Below, in pieces: positions 47,649-54,927 of a stretch of DNA of 64,000 bases. A program made the position numbers and the translations under genes. The first letter of the stretch is position 1. Every line of letters starts with the position of its first letter. The stretch spans positions 36,680-100,679 of the forward strand of contig JBNKCL010000040.1 in the NCBI GenBank assembly GCA_050287725.1, written 5' to 3'. The DNA comes from CBFDBF01 sp050287725. GTDB taxonomy: Bacteria; Pseudomonadota; Gammaproteobacteria; Chromatiales; Chromatiaceae. The notes under the pieces were generated by a model, which did not search any database, was not told where the DNA came from, and saw nothing but the letters and a program-made list of their open reading frames with translations.

Positions 47649-48577
47649 TGAGCGGGATATCCGCCAGCGATTTTGGCCGGGTGGCCGTCCTGATGGGGGG
47701 CTGGTCCGCGGAACGGGAAGTCTCCCTGAAGAGCGGGGCGGCGGTGTTGGCGGCGCTCCAGGCGCGCGCGGTGGATGCGCACCCGATCGATGTCGGCGCC
47801 GATGTGTTGACCCGGCTGGCGGCGGGGCGCTTCGACCGGGCGTTCATTATTCTGCACGGCCGCGGCGGTGAGGACGGCGTGATCCAGGGGGCGCTGGAGG
47901 TCTTGGGTCTTCCCTATACCGGCAGCGGCGTATTGGCTTCGGCCCTGGGGATGGACAAGTGGCGCAGCAAACTGTTGTGGCGGTCGTTGGACCTGCCGGT
48001 CCCGGAGTGGGCGGTGCTCGACGAGCGCAGCGATTTCGCCGCGGTGGAGCGGCAACTCGGCCTGCCCCTGTTCGTCAAACCGGCGCGGGAGGGGTCCAGC
48101 GTCGGGATCAGCAAGGTGACGCGGGAAGGGGGATTGGCGACGGCCTATGCCAAGGCGGCGGAGCACGATTCGCTGGTGTTGGCGGAGCGCTATCTCGGCG
48201 GCGGCGAATATACCGTGGCGATCCTCAACGGTGAGGTGTTGCCGGTGGTGAAGATCGTGCCCCAGGCGGAGTTTTACGACTACGAGGCCAAATACCTGAG
48301 CGACGACACCCAGTATCTCTGTCCCTCCGACCTGACGGCGGAGCAGGAGCGGGAACTGCAGCAACTCGCACTCCAGGCGTTTCACGCCGTGGGCTGCAGG
48401 GGCTGGGGCCGGATCGACATCCTGTTGGATGCGGCGGGTAAGGCCTATCTGTTGGAGGCCAATACCCTGCCGGGGATGACCGATCACAGCCTGGTGCCGA
48501 TGGCGGCCCGGGCGCAGGGGATCGAGTTTGAAGAGTTGGTATGGCGCATTTTGGCGGAGACCCTGGAGCGGAACTGA
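47648..48577 (+). CDS. ddl: D-alanine-D-alanine ligase
   Basis: 309 residues from ATG 47648, which shares the A of the murB stop; a longer same-frame extension is only a murB shadow. ATP-grasp enzyme supplying D-Ala-D-Ala to MurF. Motifs: VLMGGWSAEREVSLKSG, LHGRGGEDGVIQG, YTGSGVLASALGMDK, LFVKPAREGSSVGISKV, AERYLGGGEYTVAIL and LLEANTLPGMTDHSLVPM. This is the DdlB position in the division cluster. Confidence 0.96.
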   Translation: MSGISASDFGRVAVLMGGWSAEREVSLKSGAAVLAALQARAVDAHPIDVGADVLTRLAAGRFDRAFIILHGRGGEDGVIQGALEVLGLPYTGSGVLASALGMDKWRSKLLWRSLDLPVPEWAVLDERSDFAAVERQLGLPLFVKPAREGSSVGISKVTREGGLATAYAKAAEHDSLVLAERYLGGGEYTVAILNGEVLPVVKIVPQAEFYDYEAKYLSDDTQYLCPSDLTAEQERELQQLALQAFHAVGCRGWGRIDILLDAAGKAYLLEANTLPGMTDHSLVPMAARAQGIEFEELVWRILAETLERN

Positions 48578-49377
48578 TGGCGCAGACCGAAGAACAAAAA
48601 CCGACCCGAGGAAGGATCATTGTTCGCTGGACCGGATTGCTGCTGTTGCTGGGAGCGGTGGCGGCGGGGGTGGATTGGGGAATTACCCGGCTGCGGGACC
48701 CGCAGTTGCTGCCGGTGCGGGTGGTGCGGATCGATGGTTCGTTTCACCACCTGCAAAGGCCGGCGCTGGAGCAGGCGGTCGCCTCCCGGCTGCACGGCGG
48801 GTTTTTTACCGTGGATGTGGCGGCGGTGCAGGACGCGGTGGACCGGTTGCCGTGGGTGGATCGCACCAGCGTGCGGCTGATCTGGCCCGGGACCCTGCAG
48901 GTGACGGTGGAAGAGCAGGTGCCGCTGGCCCGTTGGCAGAAGAAGAGATTGCTGAACCGACGGGGGGAGGTGTTCGATCCGGCGGATATCGAACCGCCGG
49001 CCGGGTTGCCTCTGCTCTCCGGACCCGACGGCAGCGAGGGCGAAGTGCTCCGGCGTTATCGGGATTTGCAGACACGGCTGCAACCGTTGGGGAGGGAGAT
49101 CCGGGAGTTGCTGCTCGACGCCCGCCGGGCCTGGACGTTGCAGCTCGATAACGGGCTGGTGATACGGCTCGGAAACAAAGATGTCGCGGCGCGGCTGGCC
49201 AGGTTTTTCCTGGTCTATCCGCGCCTGCAACAGACGGAGACGCGGTTGCGGGAGATGGATCTGCGCTACCCCAACGGGTTTGCGGTACGGGCGGATACAA
49301 CCGGGTCGGGCGAGGCGCCGGCTGCGATGAACCTGCGGCGCTCGTACCAGGCGCCGGGTGAGAGAGGATTAACGTGA
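48577..49377 (+). CDS. ftsQ: Cell division protein FtsQ
   Basis: 266 residues from ATG 48577 (GGAG 7-10 bases upstream, one base shared with the ddl stop). One membrane helix at about 18-36 (WTGLLLLLGAVAAGVDWGI), then the POTRA domain (VRVVRIDGSFHHLQRPALEQ, YT-like FFTVDVAAVQDAVDRLPWVD) and the FtsQ beta domain (SVRLIWPGTLQVTVEEQVPL, ARW). FtsQ bridges early and late divisome proteins via FtsB/FtsL. Confidence 0.94.
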   Translation: MAQTEEQKPTRGRIIVRWTGLLLLLGAVAAGVDWGITRLRDPQLLPVRVVRIDGSFHHLQRPALEQAVASRLHGGFFTVDVAAVQDAVDRLPWVDRTSVRLIWPGTLQVTVEEQVPLARWQKKRLLNRRGEVFDPADIEPPAGLPLLSGPDGSEGEVLRRYRDLQTRLQPLGREIRELLLDARRAWTLQLDNGLVIRLGNKDVAARLARFFLVYPRLQQTETRLREMDLRYPNGFAVRADTTGSGEAPAAMNLRRSYQAPGERGLT

Positions 49378-50612
49378 TGACCAAGAAGGCAGAAAAGAAC
49401 CTGATCGTCGGGCTGGATATCGGCACCTCCAAGGTGGTCGCCATCGTCGGTGAGATCAAACCGGACAACGGCATCGAGATCATCGGCATCGGTTCCCACC
49501 CGTCCCGCGGGCTGAAGAAGGGTGTGGTGGTGAATATCGAATCCACCGTGCAGTCGATCCAGCGGGCGGTGGAAGAGGCGGAGCTGATGGCCGGTTGCGA
49601 AATCCACTCGGTGCATGCCGGGATCGCGGGCAATCACGTTCGCAGCCTCAACTCCCACGGCATCGTCGCCATCAAGGATCACGAAGTGACCTACAGCGAC
49701 GTGGAGCGGGTGATCGACGCGGCGCGCGCCGTGGCAATCCCGGCGGATCAGAAGATCCTCCACATCCTGCCCCAGGAGTTCATCATCGATGAACAGGAGG
49801 GGATCAAGGAGCCGGTGGGGATGTCGGGGGTCCGGCTGGAGGCGCGGGTCCATATGGTGACCGGCGCGGTCAGCGCGGCCCAGAACATCATCAAGTGCGT
49901 ACGCCGGTGCGGCCTGGAGGTGGACGACCTGATTCTGGAACAACTCAGTTCCAGTTATGCGGTGTTGAGCGATGACGAAAAGGAGTTGGGGGTCTGTCTG
50001 GTGGATATCGGCGGGGGCACCACCGATATCGCGGTGTTCACCGAGGGTTCGATTCGCCATACCGCGGTGATCCCCATCGCCGGGGATCAGGTGACCAACG
50101 ATATCGCAGTGGCGCTGCGCACCCCCACGCAGCATGCCGAAGAGATCAAGGTCAAGTATGCCTGTGCCCTGACACAGCTGGCCGCCAGCGACGAATCCAT
50201 CGAGGTTCCGAGCATCGGGGACCGTCCGCCGCGGCGGCTCTCCCGGCAGACCCTGGCGGAGGTGGTGGAACCTCGTTACGAGGAACTGTTGACCCTGGTG
50301 CAGTCCGAACTGCGGCGCAGCGGTTTCGAGGATCTGGTGGCGGGCGGCGTGGTATTGACCGGCGGCAGTTCCAAGATGGAAGGCTTGATCGAATTGGCGG
50401 AAGAGGTGTTTCACATGCCGGTGCGACTCGGGATTCCGCAGTACGTGACCGGGCTGGCGGATGTGGTGCGTAACCCAATCTATGCCACCGGGGTGGGGCT
50501 GCTGCTGTTCGGCAGCAACAACCGTTCGGTGCGGATGGGTGATCTGCAGGGCGGACGGGGAATGAAGGCGGTTTGGGAACGCATGAAGAGCTGGTTTCAG
50601 GGCAATTTTTAA
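49377..50612 (+). CDS. ftsA: Cell division protein FtsA
   Basis: 411 residues. Actin-like ATPase that tethers FtsZ to the membrane and activates division. Motifs: IVGLDIGTSKVVAIVGE (phosphate 1), the 1C domain, LVDIGGGTTDIAVF (phosphate 2), GVVLTGGSSKMEGL (adenosine), and a C-terminal amphipathic helix (MKAVWERMKSWFQGNF) that binds the membrane. ATG 49377 is preferred; a GTG at 49374 is an alternative, and both overlap the ftsQ stop. Confidence 0.96.
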   Translation: MTKKAEKNLIVGLDIGTSKVVAIVGEIKPDNGIEIIGIGSHPSRGLKKGVVVNIESTVQSIQRAVEEAELMAGCEIHSVHAGIAGNHVRSLNSHGIVAIKDHEVTYSDVERVIDAARAVAIPADQKILHILPQEFIIDEQEGIKEPVGMSGVRLEARVHMVTGAVSAAQNIIKCVRRCGLEVDDLILEQLSSSYAVLSDDEKELGVCLVDIGGGTTDIAVFTEGSIRHTAVIPIAGDQVTNDIAVALRTPTQHAEEIKVKYACALTQLAASDESIEVPSIGDRPPRRLSRQTLAEVVEPRYEELLTLVQSELRRSGFEDLVAGGVVLTGGSSKMEGLIELAEEVFHMPVRLGIPQYVTGLADVVRNPIYATGVGLLLFGSNNRSVRMGDLQGGRGMKAVWERMKSWFQGNF

Positions 50613-50682
50613 CGGGTTTGGATGAGAACATTTTTTCGATTTCAGGCTGCGGTTCCGGCCTGTTGGAGAGGAGGAAATAGCG

Positions 50683-51864
50683 ATGTTTGAATTGATGGAC
50701 GCTTATAGTCAGAACGCGGTGATCAAGGTGATCGGAGTGGGCGGCGGCGGCGGCAATGCCGTGAACCACATGGTGGATGCCAGTATCGAAGGGGTGGATT
50801 TTATCTGCGCCAACACGGATGCCCAGGCATTGAAGAACAGCAATGTGCGCACCCTGCTGCAGTTGGGGGCCAATATCACCAAAGGATTGGGGGCCGGCAC
50901 CGATCCCGAGATCGGGCGGCGTGCCGCGATGGAGGATCGGGATCGCATCCAGGAGGCACTGGAGGGTTCCGACATGGTGTTCATTACCGCCGGTCTGGGC
51001 GGCGGTACCGGTACCGGGGCGGCGCCGGTGGTGGCGCAGGTGGCCCGGGAGATGGGAATCCTGACGGTGGCGGTGGTTACCAAACCGTTTTCCTTCGAGG
51101 GCGGCAAGCGCATGAAGGTGGCGGAACAGGGACTGGCGGAATTGACGGAGTTTGTGGATTCGCTCATCACGATTCCCAACGAGAAACTGCTTGCGGTCCT
51201 GGGAAAAGAGGTAAGTCTGTTAAACGCCTTCAAGACCGCGAACGACGTGCTGCAAGGAGCGGTGCAGGGGATCGCCGAGCTGATCACCCGCCCGGGCTTG
51301 ATCAACGTGGACTTCGCGGACGTCCGTACGGTCATGTCCGAGATGGGTGTGGCGATGATGGGCGCCGGCCGGGCGCGAGGAGAAGACCGGGCCCGGATGG
51401 CGGCGGAAGGGGCCATTCACAGCCCGTTGCTGGAGGATGTCAATCTCTCGGGCGCGCGCGGCATCCTGGTGAATATCACCGCCGGTCCGGACCTGTCGAT
51501 CGGGGAATTCGATGAAGTGGGTAACACCATTAAGGATGTGGCCTGCGAAGAGGCGACGGTGGTGGTTGGGACCGTGATCGACCCCGATCTGGAAGACGAA
51601 CTGCGGGTCACTCTGGTTGCCACCGGGCTGGGTGAAACCATCTCTCTCGGAAAAGCCAAGATGGAAATGCAGCAGGAACTGCCGCCGGTGCGTCTGGTGG
51701 ACCCGGAGGCTGCGGCACCCGATCGGATCGACTACTCCCCCATGGATCGGCCGACCGTGATCCGAAAAGACCCGAAAGCGGCGCGTGCCTTCGTAGAGGC
51801 GGCGAAGGAGAAGGAGATGGAGTACCTGGACATCCCGGCATTTTTGCGCCGGCAGGCGGATTAG
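50683..51864 (+). CDS. ftsZ: Cell division GTPase FtsZ
   Basis: 393 residues, tubulin homologue forming the Z-ring. GTP site: IKVIGVGGGGGNAVNHMV, tubulin signature GLGGGTGTGAAPVVA, T7 loop NVDFADVRTVM. A short linker leads to the conserved C-terminal peptide EYLDIPAFLRRQ that binds FtsA/ZipA. A strong GGAGAGGAGG ribosome site precedes the ATG, fitting high expression. It starts 70 bases after ftsA. Confidence 0.98.
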   Translation: MFELMDAYSQNAVIKVIGVGGGGGNAVNHMVDASIEGVDFICANTDAQALKNSNVRTLLQLGANITKGLGAGTDPEIGRRAAMEDRDRIQEALEGSDMVFITAGLGGGTGTGAAPVVAQVAREMGILTVAVVTKPFSFEGGKRMKVAEQGLAELTEFVDSLITIPNEKLLAVLGKEVSLLNAFKTANDVLQGAVQGIAELITRPGLINVDFADVRTVMSEMGVAMMGAGRARGEDRARMAAEGAIHSPLLEDVNLSGARGILVNITAGPDLSIGEFDEVGNTIKDVACEEATVVVGTVIDPDLEDELRVTLVATGLGETISLGKAKMEMQQELPPVRLVDPEAAAPDRIDYSPMDRPTVIRKDPKAARAFVEAAKEKEMEYLDIPAFLRRQAD

Positions 51865-51903
51865 CATGTAACTAATTGATTGTTAAGTATTAGTTTCCAA
51901 TAG

Positions 51904-51923
51904 CCCGGTCTTTCGGGACCGGG
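51904..51923 (+). terminator. Hairpin after ftsZ
   Basis: CCCGGTC and GACCGGG form a 7-base stem with a 6-base loop, 40 bases after the ftsZ stop. No T run follows on the plus strand, so termination would be partial at best. It separates the dcw genes from the lpxC promoter. Confidence 0.5.
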
Positions 51924-51969
51924 GCCGGTGAAGGAGGAGTCACGCACCGCTGCTGTCGCCTATTTCCTT

Positions 51970-51998
51970 TTGATCATTGGGTCCACTCGTGCTACGAT
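51970..51998 (+). promoter_or_regulatory. Probable lpxC promoter
   Basis: TTGATC at 51970-51975 and TACGAT at 51993-51998 with a 17-base spacer, about 45 bases before the lpxC ATG. This suggests that lpxC has its own transcript in addition to read-through from ftsZ. Confidence 0.6.
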
Positions 51999-52043
51999 CT
52001 TGCCGTTCTAGAAGGGGTATTTGGCGGGAGATAACAATACAAA

Positions 52044-52955
52044 ATGATAACGCAGCGCACGCTGAAGAATGTCATTCGCGCCACCGGGGTTGGATTACAT
52101 ACAGGCGAAAAGATCTACCTTACGTTACGGCCCGCAGCGGTCGATACCGGGATTGTGTTCCGGCGGGTGGACTTGGATCAGCCGGTCGAGATCAAGGCCT
52201 GCCCCGAAAACGTCGGTGATACACGGCTTTCCACCACTCTGGTTCAGGATGGAGTCAAGATCTCCACCGTGGAACATCTGCTCTCCGCGTTCGCGGGGTT
52301 GGGAATCGATAACGCTTATGTGGATGTGAGCGCGCCGGAAGTTCCGATTATGGACGGCAGCGCGGGTCCTTTCGTGTTCCTGATCCAGTCCGCCGGTGTC
52401 GAAGAGCAGAACGCGCTGAAGCGGTTTATTCGCATCAAGCGCGAGGTGGTGGTGAAAGAGGGCGACAAACGGGCGGCCTTCAGTCCGTTTGACGGTTTTA
52501 AGGTTTCATTTGCGATCGACTTCGATCATCCGGTCTTCACCGAGCGCACTCGTTTCGCCTCGGTCGATTTCTCCTCCATTTCGTTCGTCAAAGAGGTCAG
52601 CCGCGCGCGCACCTTCGGGTTCCTGCGCGATATCGAGATGTTGCGCGAGCGCGAATTGGCGTTGGGCGGCAGCATGGACAACGCGATCGTAGTGGATGAC
52701 TATCGGGTGCTGAACGAGGACGGTCTGCGGTACGAAGACGAGTTCGTCAAACACAAGATTCTGGACGCCATCGGCGACCTCTATCTGCTCGGGCATAGTC
52801 TGATCGGCGCTTTCAGCGGTTACAAATCCGGCCATGCGCTGAACAACAAGTTGCTGAAGGCGCTGCTGGCGGATGCCGACGCCTGGGAAGAGGTCACTTT
52901 TGAAGAGGGAAGCAGCGTTCCGATCTCTTATATGAAGCCGATCCCCGTGGCTTGA
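52044..52955 (+). CDS. lpxC: UDP-3-O-acyl-N-acetylglucosamine deacetylase LpxC
   Basis: 303 residues. Zinc amidase carrying out the committed step of lipid A synthesis. Zinc ligands are in VEHLLSAFAGLGIDNAYVDV (first His) and in FVKHKILDAIGDLYLLGH (second His and Asp); the catalytic Glu is in APEVPIMDGSAGPF. N-terminus QRTLKNVIRATGVGLHTGEK is conserved. The C-terminus lacks a long AAXX degradation tail but ends in ISYMKPIPVA. It lies after ftsZ as in E. coli and Pseudomonas. Confidence 0.97.
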   Translation: MITQRTLKNVIRATGVGLHTGEKIYLTLRPAAVDTGIVFRRVDLDQPVEIKACPENVGDTRLSTTLVQDGVKISTVEHLLSAFAGLGIDNAYVDVSAPEVPIMDGSAGPFVFLIQSAGVEEQNALKRFIRIKREVVVKEGDKRAAFSPFDGFKVSFAIDFDHPVFTERTRFASVDFSSISFVKEVSRARTFGFLRDIEMLRERELALGGSMDNAIVVDDYRVLNEDGLRYEDEFVKHKILDAIGDLYLLGHSLIGAFSGYKSGHALNNKLLKALLADADAWEEVTFEEGSSVPISYMKPIPVA

Positions 52956-52974
52956 TGCCCGATCGGGGGCGGTG

Positions 52975-53409
52975 TTATGCTCCATGACCGCTGAGTTTTC
53001 TCAGCGCAGCTTGGAGATCCGGGTCGCTGATGTTATCGGCAACCTGTCGCAGCAGCAGGGCATTGCGGTGCGATAGTTCAGGCGCGGGGGGTTGAACGGC
53101 CGGTTGCCGGCGGTTTTCGATCAAAACCCGGACCACGATCTCCTGTACGGCGATCTTCTGATGTTTCAGGTTGGTGATGAGATCGCGGGAAAAGAATCGA
53201 AGACGGCTGGCCCATGCGGAGCTGTCTACATAAAGCACCAGCCGGTTGTCGTCCTGAACGGCAGCCAGGCAGTGACGGTCAAGCGGGGGGGGGAGCAGAT
53301 CCAGGATCTGCTGCAATAGAGCCGATTGCCGTTGCGCGCGGGCGAGAAGTGCGAAAAACGCACGGTCCGTTTGTAAGTAGTCGTTAAGGGGGCGGGGACG
53401 GTTTCTCAT
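52975..53409 (-). CDS. DciA-like protein (DUF721)
   Basis: 144 residues, opposite strand between lpxC and the M23 gene. The DUF721/DciA core appears in LLPPPLDRHCLAAVQDDNRL, VLYVDSSAWASRLRFFSRDL. DciA is the ancestral loader or activator of the DnaB replicative helicase in bacteria that lack DnaC. Position opposite secA and lpxC is typical of gammaproteobacteria outside the enterics. The C-terminal third (after residue 105) is rich in Pro and less conserved. Confidence 0.82.
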   Translation of the reverse strand: MRNRPRPLNDYLQTDRAFFALLARAQRQSALLQQILDLLPPPLDRHCLAAVQDDNRLVLYVDSSAWASRLRFFSRDLITNLKHQKIAVQEIVVRVLIENRRQPAVQPPAPELSHRNALLLRQVADNISDPDLQAALRKLSGHGA

Positions 53410-53473
53410 GGTTGATACGTGAGGATGGATTTTCCGTAAGACAAACTAATTACTACATTATTATAACGACCCA

Positions 53474-54418
53474 ATGAAGATAATGCTTCTGACTGGACGA
53501 TCCCGACGGGGTGGCAGCATCACGCTCTCCCCTTGGTTGGTTGCGGGTGCGTTCACCTTTTTACTGGTCGGCGCAACGGTCGCCGCCGGGTGGTTGGGAT
53601 ATAACCGGGGTGCGGAGCAGGCGAGTCCGCTGGCGCAGCTGGATCAGGACGGAATTTCGCAGGAAGAAGGTTTTGTCATGCTGCTGGATGAGCAGCGCAA
53701 GGAGTGGCAGGAGAAAAAGCGCCAAACCGACGAGCACCTCGATGCGCTGGCGCTGCGGTTGGGGGAGATGCAGTCCCGCCTGCTGCGGCTGGATGCGCTG
53801 GGCGAACGGCTCACCAAGCTCGGCAAACTGGACCCGGAAGAGTTTAACTTCAGTGAACCGCCGCCGCGGGGCGGTATCGATTTCCCCGGGTCATCCCGTC
53901 CCATGGAACTGGGCGACATGGCCAAGGAAGCGGACTCGCTGGCGCGCACCATTGAGGACCGCGAGCTCAAGCTGAGCATGCTGGAAGACCTCATTATGAA
54001 CCAGGAGCTGCAGAAGGAGATCCTTCCTTCCGGCTACCCGGTGAAGGGCGGCTGGGTCTCCTCTCCGTACGGCAAACGCAAGGATCCGTTTACCGGCCGG
54101 GTCTCCTTCCATCCAGGGGTCGATATCCCCGCAAGAAAGGGCGCTCCGATCATGGCGGCCGCTTCCGGCATCGTCACCTTCTCCGGGGTGAGGCATGGAT
54201 ACGGCAATGTCGTCGAGGTTCGCCATGGCAACGGTTTTTCCACCCGCTATGCCCACTGCTCGCAGAGGTTGGTCAAGGTGGGCGAGACGGTATCCAAGGG
54301 TCAAGTGATTGCGCGGGTCGGATCCACCGGTCGTTCCACCGGGCCTCATCTCCACTTCGAGGTGAGCAAGAACAGCGTAAGAGTGAATCCCACCAGGTAT
54401 CTCCGGGCCGTCAATTGA
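53474..54418 (+). CDS. M23 family peptidase, LytM domain, membrane-anchored
   Basis: 314 residues. N-terminal membrane helix (about 18-40, LSPWLVAGAFTFLLVGATVAAGWLG), a coiled-coil (about 60-115), then a LytM domain with intact catalytic residues: HPGVDIP (His, Asp), the loop GNGFSTRYAHCS, and GPHLHFEVSK (HxH). It likely cleaves peptidoglycan cross-links in the periplasm, at division or during elongation. It stands between lpxC/dciA and secA where relatives also carry an M23 gene. The substrate is unknown. Confidence 0.92.
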   Translation: MKIMLLTGRSRRGGSITLSPWLVAGAFTFLLVGATVAAGWLGYNRGAEQASPLAQLDQDGISQEEGFVMLLDEQRKEWQEKKRQTDEHLDALALRLGEMQSRLLRLDALGERLTKLGKLDPEEFNFSEPPPRGGIDFPGSSRPMELGDMAKEADSLARTIEDRELKLSMLEDLIMNQELQKEILPSGYPVKGGWVSSPYGKRKDPFTGRVSFHPGVDIPARKGAPIMAAASGIVTFSGVRHGYGNVVEVRHGNGFSTRYAHCSQRLVKVGETVSKGQVIARVGSTGRSTGPHLHFEVSKNSVRVNPTRYLRAVN

Positions 54419-54927
54419 CGGGTTGTTGATCTCCCTTTTTTTCAAGAAGCCGGCGCAACCGGCCGAAAACGCCTGTCTGCAATCTTGCCGTTATCTGCAG
54501 GCGGCGGTCTTGCGTAAATCAGATTCGTCCCCACATTTTCCGGATGTTTCCAGAATGCCTTGGCAAAATGCCGGTTTATGACGGCTCGAATAGGGCGGAA
54601 TCGGCTGAATTCACCTGTCGGCGAAGCTGTTTTGCGGTATCATGCCTAACCCAGGTATTGCGCCAGGCGCCAAGCGTTTGTTCGGATCCTGATGCGGCAT
54701 CAAGAAGTTGAACATATCCTAGTGAATTACAAAATGTAGCCGGTTATCGTTGAACGCGTCTTCGCGCCGATCTGGCCGCCCTCAGGCGGTATTTGCTTGG
54801 CCATCAATAGCTTTTCGGCTATTGATTCAATCGCAAATTCACCTGAGTGTATCCACCCCGTCACGATCATCGCGTTCCCCGATGCAGCATCCGGGTTAAC
54901 TTTTTCCGTTGATGAAGTTGGGTTGCA
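54419..54927 (+). other. 509-bp leader region before secA
   Basis: No convincing gene. It contains a perfect 9-base hairpin ATCAATAGC/GCTATTGAT with a 6-base loop at 54805-54828, about 100 bases before the secA ATG, and a TATCAT hexamer at about 54640. A 60-codon TTG-started frame (54797-54979) overlaps the secA start, but it has no secretion signal or arrest motif like SecM. The secA ATG has no strong ribosome site. E. coli-type secM is absent; another leader control could operate. Confidence 0.5.
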
